From Flavobacteriales bacterium UBA6057 (GTDB lineage Bacteria > Bacteroidota > Bacteroidia > Flavobacteriales_G > Salibacteraceae), in contig DIYJ01000017.1 in NCBI GenBank assembly GCA_002428995.1, positions 189,178 through 253,177 of the forward strand: a stretch of 64,000 bases of DNA, in the 5' to 3' direction. Shown here one piece after another: positions 1 to 8,872 of the stretch; positions within the stretch are counted from its first letter, which is position 1, and the number at the start of each line of letters is the position of its first letter. The position numbers were made by a program, and so were the translations under genes. The notes beneath the pieces are model-generated. The model had not been told where the DNA came from. It searched no databases and saw only the letters and a list, made by a program, of their open reading frames with translations.

Positions 1-2
1 AC

Positions 3-92
3 GGACGAACGTTTGCGGAGGGAAAGAAGATCAATTGGCGCGATGGATTTCGAGCCATCTACTGCATTTTAAAGTACAACCTCTTCGGGTAA
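3..92 (+). CDS. C-terminal end of a gene cut by the window (possible family 2 glycosyltransferase)
   Basis: The frame starting at base 3 stays open to a TAA at 90-92 and encodes 29 residues ending AIYCILKYNLFG. The pattern AEGKKINWRDGF followed by AIYCILKYN resembles the C-terminal tail of membrane-associated family 2 glycosyltransferases, in which a conserved EGKKI segment precedes an amphipathic helix. It converges on the hydrolase gene and their ends overlap by 24 bases. The family call is inference from a short tail; that this is a real reading frame is somewhat safer. Confidence 0.45.
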   Translation, partial: GRTFAEGKKINWRDGFRAIYCILKYNLFG

Positions 93-899
93 GCGCACGT
101 GCTGAAGCATCCACTGCTCCAGCAATCGATTGAATTTTTCCGGTTGATCCACATTGCATGCATGTCCTGCATTGTTTATTTCGATCAAACCGCTTCTTTG
201 GCCCAGGCGCTTGTGGAGTGTGCGGGAGTGATATTGAAGCAAACGTGAATCATACTCCCCAATCAGAATCAGAATAGGGTAGTTGCCTGTATCTAAATCC
301 TGCCGTCTGAATCCGTGAAGCGCGGCAAACGCCTTTTTGATTTCAGAGCGATGCATCCGCTGCATGCATTCCTTGATGAGGAGGCGTGTTTGTTTGGTGC
401 CCAGCCATTTTCTTCCGTACGCAAACCACGTCATAAAGAAGGCGAGCTTCATGAACTGTCGCGTGGTTAATCTTCCAAAAAGCTGAAAGGCCAGCCACTT
501 GGGAAACACAAAAGTCAACACCAGTTTCTCCAGCACCGTATTTCGGAATGAGGCAGAAGTACCCACCAATGCCAATCCCGCACACATCTCCGGATGACGC
601 GCAGCAAAGGCTTGAGCAATCATTGAACCGAGCGAGAGACCACACAAATAGGCTTCTTCAACACCACGCTCTTTCAGGAATATGTACAGATCTTCAGCAA
701 AAAGGGATACTGAATACTCGGGAACGGATTCGTCCCGCGAAGTGAGTCCATGACCGCGGAGGTCATAGTTGATTACCCTCCAGTTTTTTTCGAAATGTGG
801 AAGCTGATACTTCCAGATTTTCGAGTCGATGTAGGCACCGTGAATCAAAACGAGTACGGGGCCTTCACCACGATCTGTAAAATGGTGTTTTAAGGGCAT
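69..899 (-). CDS. alpha/beta hydrolase
   Basis: This 276-residue cytosolic protein has the alpha/beta hydrolase fold. An oxyanion HG motif lies at residues 20-21, after the strand VLVLI. The nucleophile elbow is GLSLG at 87-91 (Ser89). A probable acid is Asp217 in IGEYDSR, and the catalytic His246 lies in NNAGHA. A helical cap occupies roughly residues 120-195. The substrate cannot be read from sequence; relatives include esterases and haloperoxidase-like enzymes. It is a single gene that converges with the truncated gene to its left, and a Bacteroidota -7 box lies immediately upstream. Confidence 0.9.
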   Translation of the reverse strand: MPLKHHFTDRGEGPVLVLIHGAYIDSKIWKYQLPHFEKNWRVINYDLRGHGLTSRDESVPEYSVSLFAEDLYIFLKERGVEEAYLCGLSLGSMIAQAFAARHPEMCAGLALVGTSASFRNTVLEKLVLTFVFPKWLAFQLFGRLTTRQFMKLAFFMTWFAYGRKWLGTKQTRLLIKECMQRMHRSEIKKAFAALHGFRRQDLDTGNYPILILIGEYDSRLLQYHSRTLHKRLGQRSGLIEINNAGHACNVDQPEKFNRLLEQWMLQHVRLPEEVVL

Positions 900-905
900 T
901 CACTC

Positions 906-913
906 CAAATGTA
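906..913 (-). promoter_or_regulatory. -7 promoter box (TAnnTTTG) for the hydrolase gene
   Basis: The minus strand reads TACATTTG, a full match to the Bacteroidota housekeeping -7 element. It ends only 6 bases before the ATG at 899, so a transcript from it would be leaderless or nearly so. No convincing -33 TTG box is seen. Confidence 0.4.
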
Positions 914-983
914 AGATCGTAGAGCATTGAATTTCACATTCTCTTTACTTGAGGTAAGGGAAAGAGCCTGACCTTTACCGCCC

Positions 984-1322
984 ATGAGAAGTACTATTAT
1001 CCCTACTAATAGCGCAGACTATGTGGTCAGGTTGACATGTTCCGTTCTGAGAGCGATGCGCTTCAGTATTCTGGATGACGGATCTGAATCGCACACCATA
1101 AGTGCTCAAAGCGACCGGCAAGGCGGTTTTCGAAAAGAAGTACATGTCTATGTATCAAGCGGTGGCACGGGAAAACAGAGAATAGAAGTTGAGGTCAGGA
1201 ACCTGGGATTGGAAATCAGCCGCGATCGTAAAAACGACTTGCTTGAAATTCAAATCTTAAGGGACATACACAAAGTGGTGTATCAAAAGAGCCGACTTAT
1301 TCAGCTCGCCCTTTCTGCCTGA
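984..1322 (+). CDS. hypothetical protein, 112 aa
   Basis: This is a small soluble alpha/beta protein of unrecognised family. It has no signal peptide, membrane segment or cysteine cluster. Residues 40-80 alternate polar and hydrophobic positions in a beta-rich pattern, and the C-terminal third is helical (DLLEIQILRDIHKVVYQKSRLIQ). The gene starts 85 bases from the divergent hydrolase and ends 3 bases before the convergent ilvE stop. Coding character looks normal. No function is proposed. Confidence 0.65.
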   Translation: MRSTIIPTNSADYVVRLTCSVLRAMRFSILDDGSESHTISAQSDRQGGFRKEVHVYVSSGGTGKQRIEVEVRNLGLEISRDRKNDLLEIQILRDIHKVVYQKSRLIQLALSA

Positions 1323-1324
1323 TT

Positions 1325-2398
1325 TTAGATACGCATGTTCCAGCCATAGGGATCTGGAGCATTTCCCATTTTGATGTCCAGCAAGTCTGTTCCAACTAAT
1401 GTGGACACTTTTCTCGACTGAATAGGAGGGAGGTCAATGATCTCATCATTGTGGGTGAGCTTCACTACATGAGCAATAGTGGCGGCTGTACCCACTCCAA
1501 AAACCTCTTGAAGCGTTCCATTTCTATGAGCGTCCAATAATTCATCAACAGAGATGTCTCGCTCTTCCGTTGTAATTCCTCGGTCTTCCGCGAGTTTCAG
1601 TACGCTGTTGCGCGTCACGCCTGGAAGAATCGTTGAGCTGAGCTTAGGAGTAATCAATGTACCATCGATCACCACCATCATATTCATTGTCCCTGCTTCT
1701 TCGAGGAATCGGTGTTCCTTGGCGTCCGTCCAGATCAACTGATCGATGCCTTGTTCCTGTGCCAGTTTGGCGGGATACAGAGCGCTTGCGTAGTTGCCAG
1801 CAGCTTTTGCCGCGCCCACGCCTCCGGGAGCAGCACGCGTGTATTCCGTCTCAATCTTGAGGTGGAGCGGATTTGCGTAATACGGTCCCACAGGTGAGGT
1901 GATGATCATAAAGATGTAGGACTCAGAGGGTTTTACACCCAGCATTTCGTCCGTAGCAAAAAGGAAGGGGCGAATGTAGAGGCTGCTTTCAGGGCGATTG
2001 GGCACCCAAGCTCGGTCAAGCTCTACCAATTGGCGAATGCCTTCTACGAAATATTCTCTTGGCACAGCAGGCATACAAAGGCGCTCTGCTGATTTATTCA
2101 TGCGTTCCCAGTTCGATTCAGGGCGAAAAACCAGGATTTCATCATTGTCGTTGCGAAATGCCTTGAGGCCTTCAAAGATCGACTGGCCATAATGGATCAT
2201 CGAAGTGGCTGGACTGAGGCTTAAATTACCGTAGGGTTCAATACTGACACTCTTCCATTCTCCCTCATCGTATCGTGCGATCAGCATGTGATCTGAGAAG
2301 ACTCTGCCAAAGGGAAGGTTGTCGAAATCAACCTTGGGGAGTCTGGATTCTGATACGTGCTTAACTTCTATCTGCCGGGTATCAATCATAGTATTCAA
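1325..2398 (-). CDS. ilvE: branched-chain amino acid aminotransferase
   Basis: This PLP-dependent fold-type IV transaminase catalyses the last step of Leu, Ile and Val synthesis and the first step of their breakdown, using 2-oxoglutarate/glutamate. At 357 residues it has the length of the eukaryote-like BCAT2 subfamily. The PLP Schiff-base lysine is Lys198 in GGVGAAKAAGNYA; many relatives have CGG where this one has AAG. EEAGTMN and the C-terminal GVGTAATI segment complete the cofactor site. The IHYGQSIFEGLKA block near residue 70 is the family signature. It is monocistronic and convergent with the small gene to its left. Confidence 0.95.
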   Translation of the reverse strand: MNTMIDTRQIEVKHVSESRLPKVDFDNLPFGRVFSDHMLIARYDEGEWKSVSIEPYGNLSLSPATSMIHYGQSIFEGLKAFRNDNDEILVFRPESNWERMNKSAERLCMPAVPREYFVEGIRQLVELDRAWVPNRPESSLYIRPFLFATDEMLGVKPSESYIFMIITSPVGPYYANPLHLKIETEYTRAAPGGVGAAKAAGNYASALYPAKLAQEQGIDQLIWTDAKEHRFLEEAGTMNMMVVIDGTLITPKLSSTILPGVTRNSVLKLAEDRGITTEERDISVDELLDAHRNGTLQEVFGVGTAATIAHVVKLTHNDEIIDLPPIQSRKVSTLVGTDLLDIKMGNAPDPYGWNMRI

Positions 2399-2488
2399 AT
2401 CTTGTTTTCCAAGAACGGGGCGCGAAGATACTTCACCGCTCTCTTAATATAAGGTTAAGGCTTGGATTGGCCTCAGGATTTTCGATGA

Positions 2489-3253
2489 CTAGATCTGCTC
2501 TATCGACTGAATCCTTACCCAACCGCTGTTGCCGTTTTCAAGGCGAATGCGTGCCCAATCCTCTTCGGCTTGCATTACCTCAACTTTCAGGCCAGCATGA
2601 ACAACAAACTGGTCTGTAGCAGTCAACGCTGGTTCGCTCTTAACGTTCACGCTGCTATCGAAAACAATCGCTTCAGGTTTTTCCAAAATACCCTGTGCAC
2701 TAATGGCAGCTGCAAGGCAAATACCTGCCAATAAGAACACTGCGATGGAAAGACTGAAGCCAAACTGCTTAAAGCTCTTCTTGCGAGCCACAAGGAAGGT
2801 GGTGAATGCTGCACATGCCATCAGCAATAGACCGATGAACCATGCTGCCCATCGATCAGGACTTTGCATCAGGCTGAAACCATTCCAGTAGTCTGTCAAA
2901 AAGAAGGTGGGGAGCGCTTCCACTTTATCTGTGATTTGCAGCTGAGCTATGTGAAGATTGTGAAGCACATCTTCGTCATTGGGAGCCAGTCGCTTGGCAC
3001 GCTCGTAATAGAGCAGAGCAGAGGGATAACTCCGCTCCTTGTAATAGCAATTCGCAAGGTTGAAATAAAGCTTGGACGACTCAAATCCCTCTTCCAGAAT
3101 ACCGGTATACAGTTCCTTTGCCTGAGCTACGTCTCCGTTTTTGTAGGCTTCGTTGGCTTCTGCAAACATCATTTCGAGCCGCTCCGTGTTGGCCAGAACC
3201 TGACCAGCAAGAGAAACCATCAACACAAGCAAAAGAGTCTTAAGCCAGTTCAT
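2489..3253 (-). CDS. batE: BatE-type TPR/SH3 membrane protein
   Basis: This 254-residue last member of the Bat operon has an N-terminal signal peptide ending near VLA (residue 21) and TPR units from about 24 to 105 (AYKNGDVAQAKELY, LYFNLANCYYK, ALLYYERAKRLAP). Two hydrophobic membrane helices lie around residues 135-185, and the C-terminus is a bacterial SH3 domain (VEVMQAEEDWARIRLENG, GWVRI). The SH3-like end suggests binding to cell wall or partner peptides on the periplasmic side. The start overlaps the batD stop by 14 bases, consistent with translational coupling. Confidence 0.85.
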   Translation of the reverse strand: MNWLKTLLLVLMVSLAGQVLANTERLEMMFAEANEAYKNGDVAQAKELYTGILEEGFESSKLYFNLANCYYKERSYPSALLYYERAKRLAPNDEDVLHNLHIAQLQITDKVEALPTFFLTDYWNGFSLMQSPDRWAAWFIGLLLMACAAFTTFLVARKKSFKQFGFSLSIAVFLLAGICLAAAISAQGILEKPEAIVFDSSVNVKSEPALTATDQFVVHAGLKVEVMQAEEDWARIRLENGNSGWVRIQSIEQI

Positions 3254-5069
3254 TCTCTAATTCACTAATCACTCGTTCAGCAGATTCGAGTGCTTCTGAT
3301 TTTCCACGGACCGCGCCCGGAGCAAATCGCACCATTTCGCAGTCTTCAAGACAACGCTTCAATTCTGTGATGATTGTTTCAGAAGCATTGTTCTCTGTCA
3401 GCACTTCCGTGATGCGCTCGCGACTCAATTCAGCCTGAGGCAGGGAAAAGCGATCTGCCAGGTAACCATTCAATGCCCTGTAGATTTCATCGAAAAAGAC
3501 CTCGTTATCTGCATCCAAAAGTTTACGCGCTTTGGCTAACCTGCGCTTCGCAGTGCCCTTGGCGTTTCGCTTGCGGGTTCCCTTCACATCGGCTTGGCGC
3601 ACTCTGAAAAAGGACAGCAAGAAAACTGCAAGTCCCATGCCTGCAAATGGAGTAACCGAAAGCGCAATGAATGCTGGGCTTCCGAAGAAAGAATCGGCAG
3701 AGTCTTTCAACCCTGGATCACCTGTTTGGATGAATCGAATGTCTTTGCCCAATACTTGAACATCTTCTTTGCGAGGAGCAGCAAATGCCTGAGCCTCAGG
3801 TGTGCCCCCAGCAGCCTTCTCTACATTGAGGTTGATGGGCATGGTGGATGTTCGCTCATACTTGCCTGTTTCAGGATTGAAGTAAGAGAGGCTGATTGGC
3901 TCCAGCGAATAGTTGCCGGCATAGCGGGGAATGAGGACGTATTCAAACGTCTTCTTGCCTGATACACCTCCGGGCGAAACATCAATGTTGGATTTCAGCT
4001 CGGGGTCATAGGCTTCGAAATCTCCAGGAAATTCAATTCCGGGGTCGGTGATCAGATCTAAGTTGCCTTTTCCTGAAATGGTAACGCTCAGGTTGAGCGC
4101 ATCATTCACACTGAGGCTTTCCTTATCAACCTCCAGCGAGATGTTGTACTTGCCCACAGCACCTCCAAAATCAGCAGGTTGACCTTGCCGTGGCAAAGCT
4201 TCCACGGTGATTTTTTCCGTATTGCTTCGAATGGAGGCGTTCACGTTCCTGTGCGTCCCCATGAATTGTTCAAACATGGTTCGGGCCCGCCTACGCTCGT
4301 TGACACGAACCACCATGTCCATGCTGAGCTCAGGAATCTCAAGCTCGCCTGCGTGTTGCGGGAAAAGCACCACCCGCTTCAGTGTGGCTACCTGAAAACG
4401 CTTTCCATTGATGTTTTCCGTAGTGATCTCTGAACCCTTAGGGATTTCTACATCTTTTGCATAGAAGCCATTGAACACCGGCAGATCCTTGTAACGATTG
4501 TCCACCACCTGGGCATTGATGTAGAGCTTGTAAGTAGCGACAATCTGCTCACCAACAAATGCATTCTTCTTGTCCACAAACAGTTTGATGAACAAGTTGG
4601 CATTGATCTGATCCTGAAGAGACTGGTCTTGTGATTGTTTGTTTTGAGGAGCTCCTGACTTTTTGTTCTGTGGATTTGAGGCAGTAGCAGGGTTCCTTTT
4701 GTTTCCCTTTACAACTTTCACCACGATGGGGTCGGTAGTGAGGGTTTTGCCGTTCACCTTGATGCTTGCCGGGCCTATTTCATACGATCCTTCTTTAGAG
4801 GCCTGAAGGAAGTATGAATAAGACATCTTACTGGAAAAGTTACCATTGATCCATTCCCGCTGGTAGGATTCATTTGGTCCCATTAACACGTTGAAGTTCC
4901 GAAGGCTTGGAGGAGCAAAACTCTTTCCTTTTCCCGTAAGTGTGAAAGAAAGCTGAAATGTTTCCCCTGCCTTCACAGTACTCTTGCTCAAGCGCGCTTC
5001 AAACTTTTCCGCCCAAGCCATGGGCAAACCAGCTGAAAGTGTCAGTGCTATGATGAGGAGCCTTACCAA
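3240..5069 (-). CDS. batD: BatD family protein (oxygen tolerance)
   Basis: This 609-residue protein matches the BatD family in layout. A signal peptide ending at MAWA (residue 20) is followed by a long periplasmic region of Ig-like beta-sandwich units; VKAGETFQLSFTLTGKG is the first. A transmembrane helix lies around residues 468-490, and the C-terminal cytoplasmic helical domain is rich in Lys/Arg and Glu. A short Gln/Asn/Lys linker occurs near residues 125-150. BatD is believed to act with BatA/B at the inner membrane. Position between batC and batE and the 7-base overlap with batC support the call. Confidence 0.9.
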   Translation of the reverse strand: MVRLLIIALTLSAGLPMAWAEKFEARLSKSTVKAGETFQLSFTLTGKGKSFAPPSLRNFNVLMGPNESYQREWINGNFSSKMSYSYFLQASKEGSYEIGPASIKVNGKTLTTDPIVVKVVKGNKRNPATASNPQNKKSGAPQNKQSQDQSLQDQINANLFIKLFVDKKNAFVGEQIVATYKLYINAQVVDNRYKDLPVFNGFYAKDVEIPKGSEITTENINGKRFQVATLKRVVLFPQHAGELEIPELSMDMVVRVNERRRARTMFEQFMGTHRNVNASIRSNTEKITVEALPRQGQPADFGGAVGKYNISLEVDKESLSVNDALNLSVTISGKGNLDLITDPGIEFPGDFEAYDPELKSNIDVSPGGVSGKKTFEYVLIPRYAGNYSLEPISLSYFNPETGKYERTSTMPINLNVEKAAGGTPEAQAFAAPRKEDVQVLGKDIRFIQTGDPGLKDSADSFFGSPAFIALSVTPFAGMGLAVFLLSFFRVRQADVKGTRKRNAKGTAKRRLAKARKLLDADNEVFFDEIYRALNGYLADRFSLPQAELSRERITEVLTENNASETIITELKRCLEDCEMVRFAPGAVRGKSEALESAERVISELENELA

Positions 5070-5875
5070 TTCTTCTCGATTGTTTTCTGCTTTCCTTTTT
5101 TCTTGTCTTCCTTGTTCAGCATCATCATCTGGATGCGCTGATCTTCATTGCGGGCGGCTTCCAGCATTTGCTCCGCTTCGCGCGGAGAAAGCTTCATCGG
5201 CTGTGCCTGTTGCTGTTCCTCCTTACCCTTCTGCTCTTTGTCCTCGGGCTTGGAATCTTTGGACTCTTCCTTCTCCTGATCTTTCTTATCCTGATTGTCG
5301 CCCTTGTCCTGCTTGTCTTCTTTATCCTGCTTTTCCTGATCCTTTTTGTCCTGATCTTTCTGCTCGTTCTTGTCTTGCTTGTCCTCGTTGTCTTTGTTTT
5401 CCTGATCCTGCTGATCCTTGTTCTCTTGCTCTTGCTGTTGTTGCTCTTTCAACATCTTCTGGGCGTAGGCGAGGTTGTAGCGCGTATCCTGAGCGGTGGG
5501 ATCCAGTCTTAGCGATTGCTTGTAAGCGTCAATGCTCTTTTCAAATTCACCGGATTGCAAATGCGTGTTTCCCAGGTTGTGATAAGCCTGAGCTTTTTGT
5601 ACATCATCTTGTCCGTTGCTAATGGCCTGTTCATAGCGACTGAGGGCCTCTTCATAGTTGCCCTGTCTGTAATCCGCATTTCCCAGATTGTAAGTGCCTT
5701 TGAATGATTCAGGGTTCTTTTCCAGCGCAGCGGTGTAGTGCTTTTTCGCTTCGTCATAATCACCCGCCTCAAAGGACTTGTTGCCTCTGTAAACATCTAG
5801 ATCGCCTTGGGCAAAAGATCCCAGACCGGAAACGATAAACAGGAGTGATATGCAGATGTTTTTTGCCATAAACAC
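5063..5875 (-). CDS. batC: BatC TPR protein with a long charged low-complexity tail
   Basis: This 270-residue protein has a signal peptide ending near SFAQ (residue 23) and three to four TPR units from about 25 to 140 (AKKHYTAALEKNP, TYNLGNADYRQGNYEEAL, AYHNLGNTHLQSGEFEKSI). Residues 142-225 consist almost entirely of Lys, Asp, Glu and Gln. A short ordered end follows (LSPREAEQMLEAARNEDQRIQ). TPRs suggest a scaffold for the Bat complex in the periplasm. The charged tail is an expanded version of what BatC proteins often show. The gene abuts batB with a 3-base gap. Confidence 0.88.
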   Translation of the reverse strand: MFMAKNICISLLFIVSGLGSFAQGDLDVYRGNKSFEAGDYDEAKKHYTAALEKNPESFKGTYNLGNADYRQGNYEEALSRYEQAISNGQDDVQKAQAYHNLGNTHLQSGEFEKSIDAYKQSLRLDPTAQDTRYNLAYAQKMLKEQQQQEQENKDQQDQENKDNEDKQDKNEQKDQDKKDQEKQDKEDKQDKGDNQDKKDQEKEESKDSKPEDKEQKGKEEQQQAQPMKLSPREAEQMLEAARNEDQRIQMMMLNKEDKKKGKQKTIEKNW

Positions 5876-5878
5876 GAC

Positions 5879-6904
5879 TTACGAAGCAAACAACTTTTCC
5901 CACCACAATGATTTAGTGTTGGGAATTATTAACTCGATCACTAGAAATATTAACGCGAAAACGAGCAGGTATTGAAAGCGGTCTTCATAATCGCTGTAAA
6001 CCTTTGATCCATATTCCACCTTCTCCATTTTCTCTACTTCGTCAAAAATGAAATCGATGCCGCTCTGACTGTTGTTCGCTCGGATGAAGAGTCCACCTGT
6101 TTCGGCCGCAAGGTCTTTCAGCATTCCTTCATCCAGCTTGGTCACTACCGTGCTGCCATCTTTTGCCTGGAGGAATCCAACGCGCTCGCCTCGCTTATAC
6201 ACAGGAATCGGAGCACCTTGTGCCGATCCCATGCCTATGCTGTGAATCACCACATCCATGTCCGCGGCTGAAGAAGCGGCTTCCGTAAAGCTCTCTTCAT
6301 GATTCTCCCCATCAGAGATGAGCACGATGACTTTGGAAGCAGGTGAGTCTTCCTCAAAGGAACTGACACAGAGATCGATGGCATTGCCAATATCTGTTCC
6401 CTGCGTGGTAATTAGTCGCGTGTCTATGCTGTTCAAAAAGAGCTTGGCGGCTGAATAATCAGTAGTAATGGGCAGTTGCACAAAGGCCTTACCCGCAAAG
6501 ACTACGATTCCGATGCGATCGCCTTTGAGACGAGTCAGCAATTCCTGAATGGCACGCTTCGCTCGTTCCAGTCGATTGGGATAAAGGTCCTCCGCTTGCA
6601 TGCTATTGCTGATGTCAAGCGCAATCATCACATCCACGCCCTTACGCTTCACTTCCTCTAGTTTTGATCCAAACTGCGGGTTGGCAATGGCCAGGATCAG
6701 CGCTGCGATTCCGAGGCTGTAAATGATCAATTTCAACCATGCCTTGGCACGCGTGCGCATCGGAACCATGGTGTCCATCAACGCGGGATCCATGACTTTC
6801 TTCAACTGTCGCCTCTGCCACGCCACGTAGATCAACTGGATGAGCCAGATCAACGGGATCAGCGCCAGCAAGTAGAGGTAATATGGATGCTCAAAACGTA
6901 CCAT
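5879..6904 (-). CDS. batB: BatB von Willebrand factor A domain protein
   Basis: This 341-residue inner-membrane protein has two N-terminal TM helices (about 9-28 and 57-75), a VWA domain spanning about 88-290, and a C-terminal TM helix around 309-326. The MIDAS metal site is visible as DISNS in VMIALDISNSMQAEDLYP, with Thr in TTQGTDIG and Asp in LISDGENH. The loop after the MIDAS (AEDLYPNRLERAK) is typical of Bat proteins. Its ATG overlaps the batA stop as TGATG, so the two VWA proteins are probably made in step and pair at the membrane. Confidence 0.93.
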   Translation of the reverse strand: MVRFEHPYYLYLLALIPLIWLIQLIYVAWQRRQLKKVMDPALMDTMVPMRTRAKAWLKLIIYSLGIAALILAIANPQFGSKLEEVKRKGVDVMIALDISNSMQAEDLYPNRLERAKRAIQELLTRLKGDRIGIVVFAGKAFVQLPITTDYSAAKLFLNSIDTRLITTQGTDIGNAIDLCVSSFEEDSPASKVIVLISDGENHEESFTEAASSAADMDVVIHSIGMGSAQGAPIPVYKRGERVGFLQAKDGSTVVTKLDEGMLKDLAAETGGLFIRANNSQSGIDFIFDEVEKMEKVEYGSKVYSDYEDRFQYLLVFALIFLVIELIIPNTKSLWWEKLFAS

Positions 6905-7905
6905 CAGATGAAAGCACTTTTCATGATCGTTTTGCGGAGCAAGAATTCCAGGCCTATCAGTGCCAGTGCCAGCAGAGCCAGAGGCAAGAACTCTTCGCTT
7001 TTCTTTTCAAACTGTTGTTCCTCGATCACAGTCTTCTCCAACTGATCGATCTCTTCGTAAATGGACCCCAGAGAGGCGTTGTCAGTGGCGCGGAAGTATC
7101 GCCCGCCCGTCAGCTTCGAGATCTCCTTCAGCGTTTCTTCATCAATGTCCACCGGCATCATTTGGTAGCGAACCTGGCCAAAGTATTGCACAGGCATCGG
7201 AGCCTCCCCCTTGGTACCAACACCAATGGTGTAAACCTTCACCCCGAAGGTGGAAGCAATTTCAGCTGCTGTCAACGGTGGAATGGACCCAGAGCGATTC
7301 ACGCCATCCGTAAGGAGAATTACAACCTTGCTTTTGGCATCGCTTTCTTTCAGGCGATTCACGGCATTGGCGAGCCCCATGCCGATTGCTGTTCCATCCT
7401 GGATCATCCCATTTTCGATGTCGCGAAGCAGGTTGACCAGCTTTTCATGATCGGTCGTCAAGGGACACTGGGTAAAGCTTTCGCCACTGTAAACCACAAG
7501 CCCAATTCGATCGTTGGGACGGGCCTTCACGAACTCTGTAGCCACGTCCTTCGCTGCTTCCAGCCGATTGGGCTCAAAGTCCCGTGCGAGCATACTCCCT
7601 GAAATGTCAAAGGCCAGCACGATGTCAATTCCTTCTGTTTTAATGTCTTGCCAGCTAATACTCGACTGTGGTCTTGCCAGTGCCACAATGATGGCTGCAA
7701 TGGCCAGCAACCTCAAACCGAACACGAAATGAGGAAGGAAAACCTTCCACTGATCGAAGCCGCTGGCAAATTCGCGGGTAGAAAAGTCCATCACCGGCAC
7801 AGCCTGCCATTGCCTTATGATGTGCCACGCGAGCAGCAAGGGAATGATCATAAGACCCCACAGAAATTCAATATGCATGAATTCCCAATCAGCCATTGCG
7901 ATCAC
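6904..7905 (-). CDS. batA: BatA von Willebrand factor A domain protein
   Basis: This 333-residue paralogue of BatB has the same layout: N-terminal TM helices, a VWA domain with a complete MIDAS (DISGS in VLAFDISGSMLARDFEP, the Thr of DGTAIG, the Asp of LLTDG), and a C-terminal TM helix just before the end. BatA and BatB are thought to form a complex energised by the MoxR ATPase encoded in the same operon. The start overlaps the upstream gene's end by 17 bases. Confidence 0.93.
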   Translation of the reverse strand: MIAMADWEFMHIEFLWGLMIIPLLLAWHIIRQWQAVPVMDFSTREFASGFDQWKVFLPHFVFGLRLLAIAAIIVALARPQSSISWQDIKTEGIDIVLAFDISGSMLARDFEPNRLEAAKDVATEFVKARPNDRIGLVVYSGESFTQCPLTTDHEKLVNLLRDIENGMIQDGTAIGMGLANAVNRLKESDAKSKVVILLTDGVNRSGSIPPLTAAEIASTFGVKVYTIGVGTKGEAPMPVQYFGQVRYQMMPVDIDEETLKEISKLTGGRYFRATDNASLGSIYEEIDQLEKTVIEEQQFEKKSEEFLPLALLALALIGLEFLLRKTIMKSAFI

Positions 7906-8872
7906 CGTTTGAAGATTCTGTCTTGGGTGGCAGGTTTTCTGCTGAATGCTCTACTTCTTCACGCTTGGTTTCCTGTACAAAGTCGTAAGCCATTTGCAGG
8001 TTCATTTCGTTCTCTCTGCTCTCAGGCTTTTCCTTCGCAAACTTTACCAGATCGGCCAAAAACAGCAATTGCTTCAGCTGAGACAGCGATGGGCTTCCAA
8101 TGTCTGGGTTGCGCCTCAGACTCGCGTGAATCTCATCTGTAGTTTGTTCCAATGCAGGCACCAGGAATCGATACTCAATGTATTCCCGGAGGATCTCCGT
8201 CAACTCAGAATAGTAGTGTTTGATCTCGCCCTTTTGCCAGAGCTCCTGTTGCTTCAGTTGATCGAGGCGCTCCAAGGCTCGTACGTGTGCTATAACAGGC
8301 GGTACTACCGGCTCAACCACTTCCTCTGGCTTACGCCTTGCGAGCCAAAGAGAAAGCAAAACAATCAGAATGAGTAGTGGAATGCCAATGTAGAAGTACT
8401 GCTGGTTTTCGATGAGCCACTCCTTCAGCGAGAACGGAGCTTCAGCCACTCCTTTGATATCGTAGATGCCCTTGGATGTATCCACTTCCACGGTCGCAAT
8501 GCTCACCAGCAAAGGGTTCGATAAAACTTCCTTGCCGTTGATTGTGGCAATGCGCGGAGTGATAGGGAAGTATCCCGTATCAAATGAAGTGAAGGTGATT
8601 CTTTGGGTGAAAACACGCTGACTGAGATCGTCTCCCTCATAGTTCGTGTCCAGCTTCGACCGCTCCAACACTTCCAGCTCGCTGATGATGGTATCGCCAA
8701 TGACTGGAAATGCCACCGTATCGCTGGCATGACTTCGAAGTACCACTTCCAACACTGCCTTTTCTCCGATCATGAACAGTTCACGATCCGTGCTGATGGA
8801 CAAGCTTCGCTCCTGCGCCATCGAACACAAGGCGAGCACCAAACTCATGTATGTCAAACACCAAGCTTTCAT
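7889..8872 (-). CDS. Bat-operon membrane protein with Ig-like periplasmic domain
   Basis: This 327-residue protein has a signal peptide ending at SMAQ (residue 20) and a BatD-like beta-sandwich region at about 22-130. A single TM helix (YFYIGIPLLILIVLLSLWLA) lies at about 158-178, followed by a helical cytoplasmic domain containing ELTEILREYIEYRFLVPALEQTTDEI. That cytoplasmic block resembles the DUF4381 and BatD C-terminal type. It lies between the DUF58 and batA genes, overlapping both, and likely helps the MoxR-DUF58-VWA machine at the inner membrane. No standard gene name is certain. Confidence 0.82.
   Translation of the reverse strand: MKAWCLTYMSLVLALCSMAQERSLSISTDRELFMIGEKAVLEVVLRSHASDTVAFPVIGDTIISELEVLERSKLDTNYEGDDLSQRVFTQRITFTSFDTGYFPITPRIATINGKEVLSNPLLVSIATVEVDTSKGIYDIKGVAEAPFSLKEWLIENQQYFYIGIPLLILIVLLSLWLARRKPEEVVEPVVPPVIAHVRALERLDQLKQQELWQKGEIKHYYSELTEILREYIEYRFLVPALEQTTDEIHASLRRNPDIGSPSLSQLKQLLFLADLVKFAKEKPESRENEMNLQMAYDFVQETKREEVEHSAENLPPKTESSNGDRNG

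Noticed and set aside
5168..5512. Plus-strand ORF reading as an extremely Leu/Val-rich membrane protein
   Set aside because: It is the exact complement of the K/D/E/Q-rich tail of batC; the hydrophobicity is an artefact of complementing GAA/AAG/GAC codons.
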